Shown: positions 1 through 8,453 of the stretch, one piece after another
Layout of the letters: every line of letters begins with the position of its first letter
How positions within the stretch are numbered: position 1 is the first letter of the stretch
Translations under genes and position numbers: made by a program
Assembly: GCF_008728855.1 (NCBI RefSeq)
Contig: NZ_CP042906.1
Span: 5,609,001-5,673,000 of the forward strand
DNA length: 64,000 bases
Reading direction: 5' to 3'
Source of the DNA: Hypericibacter terrae
Lineage (GTDB): Bacteria; Pseudomonadota; Alphaproteobacteria; Dongiales; Dongiaceae
Notes under the pieces: generated by a model
The model's input: the letters and a program-made list of their open reading frames with translations, nothing else
Told to the model about the DNA's origin: nothing
Databases searched by the model: none

Positions 1-1639
1 CCAGCTCGAGCCGGGCGAAGACACCGTCCCAGTCGCCGACCGAGGTCTGCCGGAACAGCCGCAGGTCCGGATACCAGCTCGACCGCTCCGGATCGAAATG
101 CCACATCCAGCCGGCGCGATGGGGCAGCAGCACCCAGCCCTCGGCCCCCAGGGCGCCCGCCAGATGCGCGACCGCCGTGTCGATGGTGATGACGAGATCG
201 AGCCGCGCGATCGCCGCCGCGGTGTCGGCGAAGTCGCGCACCAGCGGCGCCAGATCGACGATGCGGCCCTGCCCCTCGCGCGCGATGTCGGCCGCGGCCG
301 GCCCGATCTGGAGGCTGAAAAAGGAGAGATCGAAACGCTGCGCGAGCCGGACGAAACGATCGAGCGTCGTGCTGCGATGGGGATCGGGATGGCGGTTGCC
401 GACCCAGACGATGCCGATGCGGGGATAGAGCGCCGACTGCAGCTCGTTCCAGGGCGCGTCGGCATCGGGCGCCTTGAGATAGGGGATCGGGCCCGGCAGA
501 TCCTTCGCCTGGATGCCCAGCGCCAGGCCCAGATCGAGCAGCGGGTAGTGCGCGCCATAGGGCGGCAGGGTCGCCGCAAAATCGGCAACCTCACTTAAGC
601 CCGGCAGCCCGGCCAGCAGACGCAGCAGCGGCGCCTGGCAGGCCAGGATGAGATGCGGCGTGAGCCGGGCGACGGCCGGCAAATAGCGCGCGAACTGGAT
701 CACATTGCCATAGCCCTGCTCGCCCCAGATCAAGAGCGGCTTGCCGGTGGGCTTGCCGTCCCAGAGCGGGCCCGGCGGCGGCGGCACCCGTTGCGGGCGC
801 TCGAAGCGGCGCGCATAGCGCTGCCACCCCTCGGGCCAGCGCTGCAGCCGCATCAGCGAATGCGCCAGGTTCCAGGTGAGTGACGGATGGTTGGGAGCGG
901 CCACGGCCGCGCGCTCCAGCAGCGTCACCGCCTCGGCCTCGCGCGCGGGATCGCGGGCCGCGAGCACGGCCGCAAGGGTCAGCGAGGATTCGGGCACCTG
1001 CGGCGCGATCGCCAGCAGCCGGCGCGCCAAGGTCTCGGCTTCGGCCAGCGCGCCCTGCCGGCGCAGCAGCATCGCCAGATTGTTGAGCAGGGCCGGATGC
1101 TGCGGCGCCAGCGCCACGGCTGCACGCAGCGTCTGCTCCGCCTGCGCCAGATGTTCCGCCTCTTCCACCGGGTCGAGTTCGGCCCAGGCGATCTCGATCT
1201 CGGCCCGCGCGCGCAAGGCCGCCAGCCGCTCCGGTGGCGGCGTCGCCGCGCTCACATCTTCGAGCAGCGCCCGTGCGCGACGAAACTCGGCCTTGGCCGC
1301 GAGCAGCCGCGCCAGTTCGAGGCGCACCGGGACCGAGCCGGGCTCGAGCGAATGCGCCAGCTCGAGCGGCGCCAGGGCCGCGGCGCCATCGCCTTCGGCG
1401 AGGAATATGCGCGCCAGCATGAAATGCGTCGCGGCGTCGGCCTCGGGGCTGGCGATGAGCTCGACCAGCAGCGCCTTGGCTTCGGCGAAGGCGCGCCGTT
1501 CCAGCAGCAGCAGGGCCAGGTTATGGCGCGCCGAGCGCAGCTCGATGCCGGCCGCGATCGCCTGCCGGTAGAGCGCCTCGGCGGAAGCGGCCTGGCCGGC
1601 CTGATGCGCCCGAAGGGCTTGCTTGAAATAAGTGGTCAT
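1..1639 (-). CDS. TPR protein with C-terminal glycosyltransferase-like domain (partial, 3' end off the left edge)
   Basis: The reading frame starts at ATG 1637-1639 (minus) and stays open for about 545 codons to the window edge, so the C-terminus is missing or nearly so. Residues 1 to about 260 are Ala/Leu-rich helical TPR repeats (for example ALYRQAIAAGIELRSARHNL). From about residue 293 the sequence resembles the glycosyltransferase-9-like domains attached to TPR arrays in alphaproteobacteria, with LLIWGEQGYGNVIQFARYLP, IGIVWVGNRHPDPHRS and LVITIDTAVAHLAGALG. The family is thought to modify proteins or surface polysaccharide; the substrate is not predictable here. The bases before the start are pyrimidine-rich, so no Shine-Dalgarno supports it. 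It is divergent from comM. Confidence 0.75.
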   Translation of the reverse strand, partial: MTTYFKQALRAHQAGQAASAEALYRQAIAAGIELRSARHNLALLLLERRAFAEAKALLVELIASPEADAATHFMLARIFLAEGDGAAALAPLELAHSLEPGSVPVRLELARLLAAKAEFRRARALLEDVSAATPPPERLAALRARAEIEIAWAELDPVEEAEHLAQAEQTLRAAVALAPQHPALLNNLAMLLRRQGALAEAETLARRLLAIAPQVPESSLTLAAVLAARDPAREAEAVTLLERAAVAAPNHPSLTWNLAHSLMRLQRWPEGWQRYARRFERPQRVPPPPGPLWDGKPTGKPLLIWGEQGYGNVIQFARYLPAVARLTPHLILACQAPLLRLLAGLPGLSEVADFAATLPPYGAHYPLLDLGLALGIQAKDLPGPIPYLKAPDADAPWNELQSALYPRIGIVWVGNRHPDPHRSTTLDRFVRLAQRFDLSFFSLQIGPAAADIAREGQGRIVDLAPLVRDFADTAAAIARLDLVITIDTAVAHLAGALGAEGWVLLPHRAGWMWHFDPERSSWYPDLRLFRQTSVGDWDGVFARLEL

Positions 1640-1739
1640 GAAGGAGGAAGCCGCTTCGGGACATCGGTCGGACGGTCGGCCCATCTTCCCCAACCCGGCC
1701 GGCTTGGCAATGGCGGCTTGACAGGGAACAATCTATGAA

Positions 1740-1832
1740 CGAGTATCGATATTATAAATACTAATATAGGTTGTAGATGTCCGGGCATTGGAAGCTGCGA
1801 CATTCGAAGCAGCGGCATCGGGGGGAGCGGCG
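1740..1832. promoter_or_regulatory. AT-rich divergent promoter region between the TPR gene and comM
   Basis: The stretch 1741-1772 is strikingly AT-rich against its GC-rich surroundings, with TATCGATATTATAAATACTA at its core. It lies between two divergent genes and probably holds promoters for both. A GGGGGAG at 1821-1827 sits about 5 bases before ATG 1833 and is the likely ribosome binding site of comM. No promoter boxes were proven. Confidence 0.4.
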
Positions 1833-3443
1833 ATGGATGGCGCGGTGACGGCAGCCCCGGAGACCGGCCGCGCGCGACCGGCGGGATGGGGCGGGACGCT
1901 CAAGCCCGGCGGACGGATTGCCAGCGTGGCGTTCCATGGCATCGAGGTGCTGGGGGTCGATGTGCAGGTGCAGACCGCGAGCGGCCTCCCCGTCTTCGCC
2001 GTGGTCGGATTGCCGGACAAGGCGGTGGGCGAAAGCCGCGAGCGGGTGCGCGCCGCCCTGGCGTCGCTGGGCCTGGCACTGCCGCCCAAGCGCATCATCG
2101 TCAATCTGGCGCCGGCCGATCTCAACAAGGAAGGCAGTCATTTCGATCTGCCGATCGCGCTGGCGCTGCTGGCGACCATGGGCGTGCTGCCGGGCGCCGA
2201 GCTCAACCGCTATGCGGCCCTGGGCGAGCTGGGCCTCGACGGGCGGATCGCCGCCGTGGCGGGCGTGCTGCCGGCCGCCATCAGCGCCGCGCAGATGGGG
2301 CTGGGGCTCATCTGTCCCGCCGAGCAGGGCGGCGAGGCCGCCTGGGCCGGCGAGATCGAGGTGGTGGCGGCGCCGAGCCTCCTCGCCCTGATCAATCATT
2401 TTCGCGGCAGCCAGGTCTTGCGCCCGCCCGAGCCCAAGATCGCACTGCAGGAGGGTGCTGCCCTCGATCTCGCCGACATCAAGGGACAGGAGAGCGCCAA
2501 GCGCGCGCTCGAGATCGCCGCGGTCGGATCTCACAACCTGCTGATGATCGGCCCGCCGGGTTCGGGCAAATCGATGCTGGCGCAGCGCCTGCCCGGCATT
2601 CTGCCGCCGCTCGAGCCGGCCGAGGCGCTCGAGGTCAGCATGATCCATTCGGTCGCGGGCAGTCTCGCCGGCGGCCGCCTGCTGCGCCGCCGGCCATTCC
2701 GCGACCCTCATCATTCGGCGACGCTGGCCGCCCTCACCGGCGGCGGCCCGCGCGCCAAGCCCGGCGAGGTCTCGCTCGCCCATCTGGGCGTGCTGTTCCT
2801 GGACGAGTTGCCGGAGTTCCCGCGTAGCGCGCTCGAATCGCTGCGCCAGCCGCTGGAAAGCGGCCGCGTCACGGTCGCGCGGGCCGCGGCCCACGTCACC
2901 TATCCCGCGCGCTTCCAGCTCATCGCCGCGATGAATCCCTGCCGCTGCGGCCATCTTGGCGATATGACCCGCGGCTGCGGCCGCCAGCCCCGCTGCGGCC
3001 AGGATTACCAGGCGAAGCTGTCGGGTCCGCTGCTCGATCGCCTTGACCTCGCGATCGAGGTGCCCGCGGTCAGCGCCAGCGACCTGACCCTGCCGCCCTC
3101 GGCCGAGCGGAGCGCCGATGTCGCGGCCCGCGTCGCCACCGCGCGGGCGTTCCACCATGAGCGCGTCAAGCGCCTGGTCGACGGCACCGCCTCACCGACG
3201 TCCTCGGCGCCGCGCTGCAATGCCGAGCTCGACGGCCGCTGGCTCGAGGAGCTGGCCGCCCCCGACAGCGAAGGCCGCCGGCTTCTCGGCAACGCGGTCG
3301 AGCGCTTCCGCCTCTCGGCGCGGGGTTATCATCGAATTCTGAAATTGGCCCGCAGCCTCGCCGACCTCGAGGCCGAGCCGCAGATCCGCCGCGTCCATAT
3401 CGCCGAGGCGCTGTCCTACCGGCAGCTTCAGGCGGGGCCTTAG
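1833..3443 (+). CDS. comM: YifB/ComM family Mg chelatase-like AAA+ ATPase
   Basis: A 536-residue protein of the ComM family, a hexameric branch-migration helicase that helps integrate incoming single-stranded DNA during transformation in bacteria where it has been studied. It has an N-terminal Lon-protease-like domain (RIASVAFHGIEVLGVDVQVQ onward), a Walker A GPPGSGKS at about residues 240-247, a Walker B VLFLDELPEF near 318, and a Cys-rich CRCGHLGDMTRGCGRQPRCG segment followed by the C-terminal Mg-chelatase domain. ATG 1833 is chosen because it follows GGGGGAG; a TTG at 1788 in the same frame would add 15 residues. Length is slightly above the usual 500-510 because of a Gly/Ala-rich N-terminus. 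The gene looks intact. Confidence 0.93.
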   Translation: MDGAVTAAPETGRARPAGWGGTLKPGGRIASVAFHGIEVLGVDVQVQTASGLPVFAVVGLPDKAVGESRERVRAALASLGLALPPKRIIVNLAPADLNKEGSHFDLPIALALLATMGVLPGAELNRYAALGELGLDGRIAAVAGVLPAAISAAQMGLGLICPAEQGGEAAWAGEIEVVAAPSLLALINHFRGSQVLRPPEPKIALQEGAALDLADIKGQESAKRALEIAAVGSHNLLMIGPPGSGKSMLAQRLPGILPPLEPAEALEVSMIHSVAGSLAGGRLLRRRPFRDPHHSATLAALTGGGPRAKPGEVSLAHLGVLFLDELPEFPRSALESLRQPLESGRVTVARAAAHVTYPARFQLIAAMNPCRCGHLGDMTRGCGRQPRCGQDYQAKLSGPLLDRLDLAIEVPAVSASDLTLPPSAERSADVAARVATARAFHHERVKRLVDGTASPTSSAPRCNAELDGRWLEELAAPDSEGRRLLGNAVERFRLSARGYHRILKLARSLADLEAEPQIRRVHIAEALSYRQLQAGP

Positions 3444-3516
3444 TGCAATCAAGACCTGACTGTTCCCCATCGGCTTCGGCCTTGCGGTTACGCGTCAGGG
3501 CTGCTATTTAAATCGC

Positions 3517-3534
3517 GGCTCCTGGACAGGAGCC
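3517..3534. repeat. 18-base perfect palindrome downstream of comM
   Basis: GGCTCCTGGACAGGAGCC is an inverted repeat with 8-base arms and a 2-base centre. It lies between comM and the low-GC gene at 3638. No T-tract follows, so it is not a good intrinsic terminator. It could be an operator for the downstream gene or a recombination scar; neither is shown. Confidence 0.5.
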
Positions 3535-3637
3535 GGAATAGAAACCTGGACTGGTTTCGGATTGGCATTATCGCGGGAGCTGCGCTGCCGCACGTTCATC
3601 CCATCCGGGATCGGTCCTCTCACTTTTGGAGGACCAA

Positions 3638-5002
3638 ATGAAAAAATCGCTGACCGTCAAGATCAATCAATGCAGCGAGCAGGTCGTGGGGCCTGTTCGG
3701 AAGCTCTATGGCTTGCTGCCGGCAAAATCAGTCGTCCAACTGCTGGACACCGACGACCTCGCGGCAAATCCCCGCTCCGCAAAGAAGGGGTCTGTGACCG
3801 CTGACATCGAAGACAGCCTCAGATTATCTGTCGAGCTGTTTCCCGCGAAGACAAAAGGGATCTTGCTGGCATCCTCGTCATACAGGGCCCTTGACCGCGA
3901 CCGCTACCAGCTTAGCTTCCTCGATCCCGAGACTGAGGGCATCCTCGACGGCGGTCACAACGCACTTGCGGCGGGTAGGCACATCCTCCGCGAGGCTGGG
4001 GCTACGGAGCGTGAACTCAATCGCGTGAAGGATTGGGAAGCGTTTAGGAAGGCTTGGACCGAGAACAGAAACGCAATTGGGGAAATTGTCGATTTGCTGG
4101 ATTTCGAGATGCCAGTCGAAATCCAGGTCCCGGCTGAAATGCAAGATGAGAGCGTTGTAGAGACGTTCCGAAGTTCGCTCCTTGAGATCGGGGCAGCCAG
4201 GAACAATAACGTCCAATTGAGCGAAGAAACCAAGGCAAACAAGAAGGGCTTTTACGACGTCCTCAAGAAGGAACTGCCGAGCTCCCTGGCCGAAGCAGTT
4301 GAATGGAAGACCAACGACGGCGGCCGCATCAAGGTTCGAGACGTCATCGCCCTCTGCTGGATTGGTCTATCAAAGCTGGAGTTGCCTGGTGGTCTGCGTG
4401 TCAACCCGAACCAGATTTATCGCAACAAAGCCGTGTGTGTTGCTGCGTTCAATAAGCTGTTGGAGCACGCGGATGTTTCAACGCCGTCAGAGGGAGGGTA
4501 TACAGTCGGCATTCATAATGAGGCCGTCAAAAGCGCCATGAAAGTCGCTGGCGTCTTTCCCGAGCTCTATGACATTCTGTATGAGGAAATCCCGTCGGCA
4601 TACAATAAAGCTGGCGGCAGCTTCGGGAAGATCTCCGCGGTGAGGATCTACGACCCTGAGAAGGCTGCCGAGAAGAATCCCAAATACCTACGAGCCGAAC
4701 CAACCACGCCCTTCTTCCAGCGTCCGGTGAGCTACACATGTCCAGACGGCTTCATCGTGCCCCTGTTGTACGGCCTGCGGGCACTGCTGGATGTCGATAA
4801 GGACGGGTTGCTGGTCTGGAAGACGAATCCCCAGGCGTTCTTGAGTAGGTTCCTAGTCGAAATCATGAAGAACTATCGGTTCGTGTTCGAGATGGCGGTG
4901 TGGGATCCTCAGAAGGTGGGCAAAAACATCAGCGCCTACGAGTTTGCGGAGAGCGCCATCGCCGCCATTTATAGCGTTAACCGGGCCAAATCGGCCGCGT
5001 AA
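3638..5002 (+). CDS. AIPR/DGQHR-like protein in a low-GC patch (candidate phage-defence gene)
   Basis: A 454-residue protein I recognise only by motif. Residues 104-108 read DGGHN in the context EGILDGGHNALAAG, like the DGQHR/DGGH signature of DndB- and AIPR-type (abortive infection phage resistance) proteins. An RNNNVQLS segment at about 188-195 recalls the Asn-Gln signature of AIPR proteins. There is no signal peptide or membrane segment. The start ATG 3638 follows TTGGAGGA at 3626-3633, an excellent ribosome binding site. Base use differs from the neighbours: 31 of 60 bases are G or C in 4021-4080, against 42 of 60 in comM 2881-2940. It stands alone between comM and an OsmC gene and ends in its own hairpin, with no methylase, nuclease or integrase beside it. 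Family assignment is tentative; acquisition by transfer is likely. Confidence 0.6.
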   Translation: MKKSLTVKINQCSEQVVGPVRKLYGLLPAKSVVQLLDTDDLAANPRSAKKGSVTADIEDSLRLSVELFPAKTKGILLASSSYRALDRDRYQLSFLDPETEGILDGGHNALAAGRHILREAGATERELNRVKDWEAFRKAWTENRNAIGEIVDLLDFEMPVEIQVPAEMQDESVVETFRSSLLEIGAARNNNVQLSEETKANKKGFYDVLKKELPSSLAEAVEWKTNDGGRIKVRDVIALCWIGLSKLELPGGLRVNPNQIYRNKAVCVAAFNKLLEHADVSTPSEGGYTVGIHNEAVKSAMKVAGVFPELYDILYEEIPSAYNKAGGSFGKISAVRIYDPEKAAEKNPKYLRAEPTTPFFQRPVSYTCPDGFIVPLLYGLRALLDVDKDGLLVWKTNPQAFLSRFLVEIMKNYRFVFEMAVWDPQKVGKNISAYEFAESAIAAIYSVNRAKSAA

Positions 5003-5023
5003 CAGCGCTCGCTCATCATTGAC

Positions 5024-5049
5024 ATGGGCCGCTCGCAAGGGCGGCCCAT
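5024..5049 (+). terminator. Terminator hairpin after the AIPR-like gene
   Basis: ATGGGCCGC at 5024-5032 and GCGGCCCAT at 5041-5049 form a 9-base perfect stem with an 8-base loop, 22 bases after the stop codon. It is followed by a weak T-rich run (TTGCTCTTG). It probably ends transcription of the gene at 3638 and separates it from the convergent OsmC gene. Confidence 0.65.
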
Positions 5050-5223
5050 TGCTCTTGTAGATCGACCGGATTGGTCTGATTAAGCCAGCACGCTGCGACG
5101 TCACGAAGACAAGTACGGCGTGGGCCGCAGGCGCTCGTCGGAGGCGCTCTCTATTTCGGTACATGGCGCCGCTAGCGCGTCGCTGTCGGGTTAGAAGGAG
5201 CCCGGGAATCACCGCGGCCGAGA

Positions 5224-5733
5224 TCATGCAAAATTCAGCTCGGTCGTAATCTCGATCTTCGAAGCCAGCGTGCGGTGGACCGGGCATTTGTTGGCGATCT
5301 CGAGGAGCCGCGCGCGCTGGCTGTCGTCGAGCGCGCCGATCAGCTCGATGCGGCAGTCGATCTGGTCGATGCCGACATCCTTGTCGGCGCAGTCGCGGCA
5401 ATCCTCGCCATAGCGCTTCGCATGGCTGAGCCGCACCACGGTCCGCTCCAGCGGCCAATGCTTGCGCGAGGCATAGAGCCGCAAGGTCATCGAGGTGCAG
5501 GCGCCGAGCGCCATCAGCAACAGGTCGTAGGGTCCGGGCCCCGCATCGGCGCCGCCATCGGCCACCGGCTCGTCGGCGAGCGCGATATGGCGGCCGCTGA
5601 ACAGCAGCTGCTCGAACCTCCCGCGGCCGCTGTCGGTGACGATGACGCGATCCGGCCGGGTCTCGGCTTCGGTCTGGAGTGCCAGGCGATCGTGGTCATT
5701 GAGCAGCGGGGCGTGGGTCGGGGCGGGGCTCAT
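5224..5733 (-). CDS. OsmC family peroxiredoxin-like protein
   Basis: A 169-residue OsmC/Ohr-superfamily protein. The two cysteines of the family are in GACTSMTLRLYA and ANKCPVHRTL, where they would form the thiol pair that reduces organic hydroperoxides. Such proteins act in the cytoplasm as dimers. The frame starts at ATG 5731-5733 and length is close to the family norm, with a somewhat longer N-terminal arm. A Cys-rich insert (EDCRDCADKD) lies between the two active-site cysteines. It is convergent with the low-GC gene, and 119 bases separate it from the next upstream gene. Confidence 0.85.
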   Translation of the reverse strand: MSPAPTHAPLLNDHDRLALQTEAETRPDRVIVTDSGRGRFEQLLFSGRHIALADEPVADGGADAGPGPYDLLLMALGACTSMTLRLYASRKHWPLERTVVRLSHAKRYGEDCRDCADKDVGIDQIDCRIELIGALDDSQRARLLEIANKCPVHRTLASKIEITTELNFA

Positions 5734-5852
5734 GGCGGATCCTCCGAGACGGAGAGCAGCTCGACGGAGAATTCTCGCATGAGGAGGCGCGGGCGGCTGG
5801 TAGGAATCGCGCGCATCCTCGGTTGTCCTGCCATCGTCCCCGATCGGCGGCG

Positions 5853-6986
5853 TCAGCTGAAGGCGCCGCGCGCTTCGACCGGCCAGAGCGCCTCGACATG
5901 GCCGGCGCGGATTCCGACCAGCCAGTCATGGAGATTGACCGTCGGGTCGCAATGGCCCGGGATGAGGCGCAGCTGTTGACCCAGCTCGGGCAGCAGCACC
6001 TCAGGCGAGGCCGGGAAGATCTCGCCATGCTCGTCGCTGGGCCGGTCATAGAACAGATCGGGGCGACCCGCGATCGCCGGCATGCCGCTGTCGATGCTGT
6101 GCGTCTTATGCCCGGCATCGACCACGGCCTGGCGTGCACGCCGGCTCATCACCGTCGTCAGCAGGAACAGGCTGTTCTCGAAGCGCCCGGCTTCGGCCGC
6201 CCATTCATTGTCGCCATAATCGCGGTCCATGAAGACATAGGAGCCGGGCTGGATCTCGTCATAGGCCCCGCTCGCGGCCTCGAGATAGAAAGTCCCGGTG
6301 CCGGCGCCGGTCACCCTGAGCGCGCCGGCGCCGCGCTTCACGAGCGCCTCGCGCAAGCCCAGCACGCGCGCCACCGCGGCCTCGATCGCGGCTTTGCGTT
6401 CGGCGGGCTTGCGCAGATGCTGCGCCGAGCCCTGATAGGCCTGGATGCCCGCGAGCGAGAGATTTCGCGCGGCAGCGATCCGATCCATCAGTCGCAAGCC
6501 ATCCTCGATATGCTCGATGCCGCAGCGGCCGCCGCCGACATCGAGCTCGATATAGACATCGATCGGCCGCGCCGCCTCGGGCGCCGCCGCGATCAGCGCG
6601 TCCAGCCCCAGCGGATGATCGACGCAGATGCCGATCCGCGCCTGCGCCGTCAGGGCCGCGAGCCGGCGCAGCTTCGCCGGCGCGACGATCTCGTTCGACA
6701 CGAGCACATCCTCGATCCCGCCGGCGACAAAGGCCTCGGCCTCCGACACCTTCTGGCAGCAGACGCCGACGGCGCCCGCCTGCACTTGAGACCGCGCGAT
6801 CGTCGCGCATTTATGCGTCTTGCCATGCGGCCGCAACCGCACGCCCTTGGCTTTCGCGAACTGCGCCATGCGCGCGATGTTGCGCTCGAAGGCGTCGAGC
6901 TCGACCAGCAGCGCGGGCGTGTCGACGGCCTCGACAGGATCGCCGAAGATGGCGGGTGCGAGCCTGGCGATCCGTTGCTGGGTCAT
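5853..6986 (-). CDS. DSD1 family PLP-dependent enzyme (D-threonine aldolase / D-serine dehydratase-like)
   Basis: A 377-residue fold-type III PLP enzyme with an alanine-racemase-like N-terminal barrel. The PLP lysine is in RLRPHGKTHKCA. The C-terminal HCDPTVNLHD carries the metal-binding His/Asp cluster of D-threonine aldolase and eukaryotic-type D-serine dehydratase. It would cleave or dehydrate a beta-hydroxy D-amino acid; which substrate cannot be told from sequence. Length matches the family. It sits 47 bases downstream of the HIT gene on the same strand and may be read with it. Confidence 0.85.
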   Translation of the reverse strand: MTQQRIARLAPAIFGDPVEAVDTPALLVELDAFERNIARMAQFAKAKGVRLRPHGKTHKCATIARSQVQAGAVGVCCQKVSEAEAFVAGGIEDVLVSNEIVAPAKLRRLAALTAQARIGICVDHPLGLDALIAAAPEAARPIDVYIELDVGGGRCGIEHIEDGLRLMDRIAAARNLSLAGIQAYQGSAQHLRKPAERKAAIEAAVARVLGLREALVKRGAGALRVTGAGTGTFYLEAASGAYDEIQPGSYVFMDRDYGDNEWAAEAGRFENSLFLLTTVMSRRARQAVVDAGHKTHSIDSGMPAIAGRPDLFYDRPSDEHGEIFPASPEVLLPELGQQLRLIPGHCDPTVNLHDWLVGIRAGHVEALWPVEARGAFS

Positions 6987-7033
6987 GAGGGAGCTATTTC
7001 GATGACGCGACCGCGAGCGGAAAGCCCGGGGCT

Positions 7034-7420
7034 TCAGGCCTTGCGTTCGACCGCCAGCATCTTGCCCAGGGCCTGCCCGCCGAAGATATGCACGTGGAGA
7101 TGCGGCACTTCCTGATGCGAGTTCGGCCCGTGATTGGCGAGCAGCCGATAGCCGCTTTCGACCACGCCGAGGATCTCGGCGGTCTTGCCGACCGCGCGCA
7201 CGAAGCCGGCGATCTCCTTGTCGCTCGCCTGGGCGGAGAAATCCGCCATCGAGACATAGGCGCCTTTTGGGATCACCAGCACATGGATCTTCGCCTGCGG
7301 ATGGATGTCGTGGAAGGCGAGCGCATGCTCGTCCTCATAGACTTTCTTGCAGGGGATCTCGCCGCGCAGGATGCGCGCGAAGATATTGTTCCTGTCGTAA
7401 GCGGCGACCGCGGCGCTCAT
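7034..7420 (-). CDS. hinT: HIT family nucleotide-binding protein
   Basis: A 128-residue histidine-triad protein with the catalytic motif HLHVHIFGG near the C-terminus and an N-terminal IFARILRGEIPCKKVYEDEH typical of HinT/PKCI-type purine nucleoside phosphoramidases. These enzymes hydrolyse AMP-lysine and related aminoacyl-AMP adducts. Its ATG overlaps the hisE stop (ATGA, 7417-7420), so translation is coupled to hisE. The hisE-HIT pairing recurs in alphaproteobacteria. Confidence 0.9.
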   Translation of the reverse strand: MSAAVAAYDRNNIFARILRGEIPCKKVYEDEHALAFHDIHPQAKIHVLVIPKGAYVSMADFSAQASDKEIAGFVRAVGKTAEILGVVESGYRLLANHGPNSHQEVPHLHVHIFGGQALGKMLAVERKA

Positions 7421-7764
7421 TTGCTCTGACTTCTCGCCTTCTTCTCCGCGATGCCGGACACTCCTTCGCGGGCCGCCAGCGTGTCCCAGACATCCTGCGG
7501 CTTCAAGCCCCGGTCGGCCCAGAGCACAAGCAGGTGATAGAGCAGGTCGGCGCTTTCGAGGGCGAGATCCTTCTTCCGCCCGCGCACCCCTTCGATGACG
7601 GTCTCGACCGCTTCCTCGCCCACCTTCTGGGCAATCTTGTCGGTGCCCTTGGCGAACAGCCGGGCGGTGTTGGAGGTGGTCGGATCACCCCCCTTCCGGC
7701 TTTCGATGACTTTGTAGAGCTTGTCTAGAATCGTTCCATCTAGACTTGCGGGGGCCCGCGCCAT
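7417..7764 (-). CDS. hisE: Phosphoribosyl-ATP pyrophosphatase
   Basis: A 115-residue HisE: it removes pyrophosphate from phosphoribosyl-ATP, the second step of histidine synthesis. The MazG-like helical signature KIAQKVGEEAVETVIEGV with its Glu cluster binds the metal, and ESADLLYHLLVLWADRGL follows as usual. It is separate from hisI and about 2 kb downstream of hisF, not in the main his block. The first gene of a two-gene unit with HIT, it has a 105-base leader up to the MaoC gene that contains a C6/G6 hairpin. Confidence 0.93.
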   Translation of the reverse strand: MARAPASLDGTILDKLYKVIESRKGGDPTTSNTARLFAKGTDKIAQKVGEEAVETVIEGVRGRKKDLALESADLLYHLLVLWADRGLKPQDVWDTLAAREGVSGIAEKKARSQSK

Positions 7765-7805
7765 GCCCTCGATCCTCCCGGAAAACTGCGGGATTCCACC
7801 CTACA

Positions 7806-7823
7806 CCCCCCAGATGTGGGGGG
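7806..7823. other. C6/G6 hairpin upstream of hisE
   Basis: Six C at 7806-7811 and six G at 7818-7823 flank a six-base loop in the short gap between the MaoC stop and the hisE start. No U-tract follows on either strand. It may shape the end of the MaoC transcript or the hisE leader; function is not shown. Confidence 0.35.
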
Positions 7824-7869
7824 CAATGTCATGAAACTATCACAATTGGTGGGAGGGTCTGGGTGGCGG

Positions 7870-8370
7870 CTAAAGCCGCGCGGCGCCCTGCCGGGTGGGC
7901 AGGATCGCCACCCAGAGCTGGGACATGACCGGCTGGTCCTTCTGGTTCTTCGTGACCACCCGCATGACGACGATGCCGCGCTCGGGCCGGGTCTTGGAGG
8001 CGCGCCGCTCCAGCACCTCGCCCTCGGCATAGACCCGGTCGCCCGGCCGCACCGGGCGCTCGAACTTCATCTCCTTGATCTCGAGCCCAACCAGCGGCGT
8101 CGATCCCAGCGGCCTGGCATCGACCATCAGCCGGAAGGTGACGCAGGCGGTCTGCCAGCCGCTGGCGATGAGCTCGCCGAAGAAGCTCTTCGCGGCGGCT
8201 TCCTCGCTGAGATGCATCGGCTGCGGGTCATATTGCCGGGCGAAGGCGAAGATATTGTCGGGCGAAAACTCGAACCCGGCGCTGCGCACCCGCTCGCCCA
8301 CCTCGACATCGTCCCAGAAACGCGGCTGATCGCCGCCGATGGCGGCACCCGAAGACGCGGCTGGGGTCAT
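7870..8370 (-). CDS. MaoC family dehydratase
   Basis: A 166-residue hot-dog-fold protein of the MaoC/(R)-enoyl-CoA hydratase group. The hydratase signature is FARQYDPQPMHLSEEAA with the catalytic Asp and His, followed by SGWQTACVTFRLM. It would hydrate or dehydrate an acyl-CoA; the substrate is unknown. ATG 8368-8370 is chosen because AGGAG lies about seven bases upstream; the frame stays open to 8433. It is divergent from the HxlR regulator at 8454, which may control it. Confidence 0.87.
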   Translation of the reverse strand: MTPAASSGAAIGGDQPRFWDDVEVGERVRSAGFEFSPDNIFAFARQYDPQPMHLSEEAAAKSFFGELIASGWQTACVTFRLMVDARPLGSTPLVGLEIKEMKFERPVRPGDRVYAEGEVLERRASKTRPERGIVVMRVVTKNQKDQPVMSQLWVAILPTRQGAARL

Positions 8371-8453
8371 AAGGAAGCTCCTGGTTCGAGGGCCCGTGGC
8401 GCCCAGCCTAGCCTGCAACTCGACAGGCTTCAATTCTTGAAGTATGAAACCTC
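8371..8453. promoter_or_regulatory. Divergent intergenic region between MaoC and HxlR genes
   Basis: These 83 bases separate two divergent genes. HxlR regulators often bind such shared regions. A TTGAAGTATGAAACCTCATG stretch just before the HxlR start is the AT-richest part and may be promoter sequence. No clear inverted-repeat operator was found by eye. Confidence 0.3.

Noticed and set aside
1761-3158. A 465-codon minus-strand frame opposite comM
   Set aside because: Antisense to a clear ComM protein; composition biased and no domain.
3517-5223. Direct repeats or tRNA attachment sites flanking the low-GC gene
   Set aside because: I looked for a matching pair of flanking sequences and a tRNA gene and found none; GGAGCC-type matches are too short to count.
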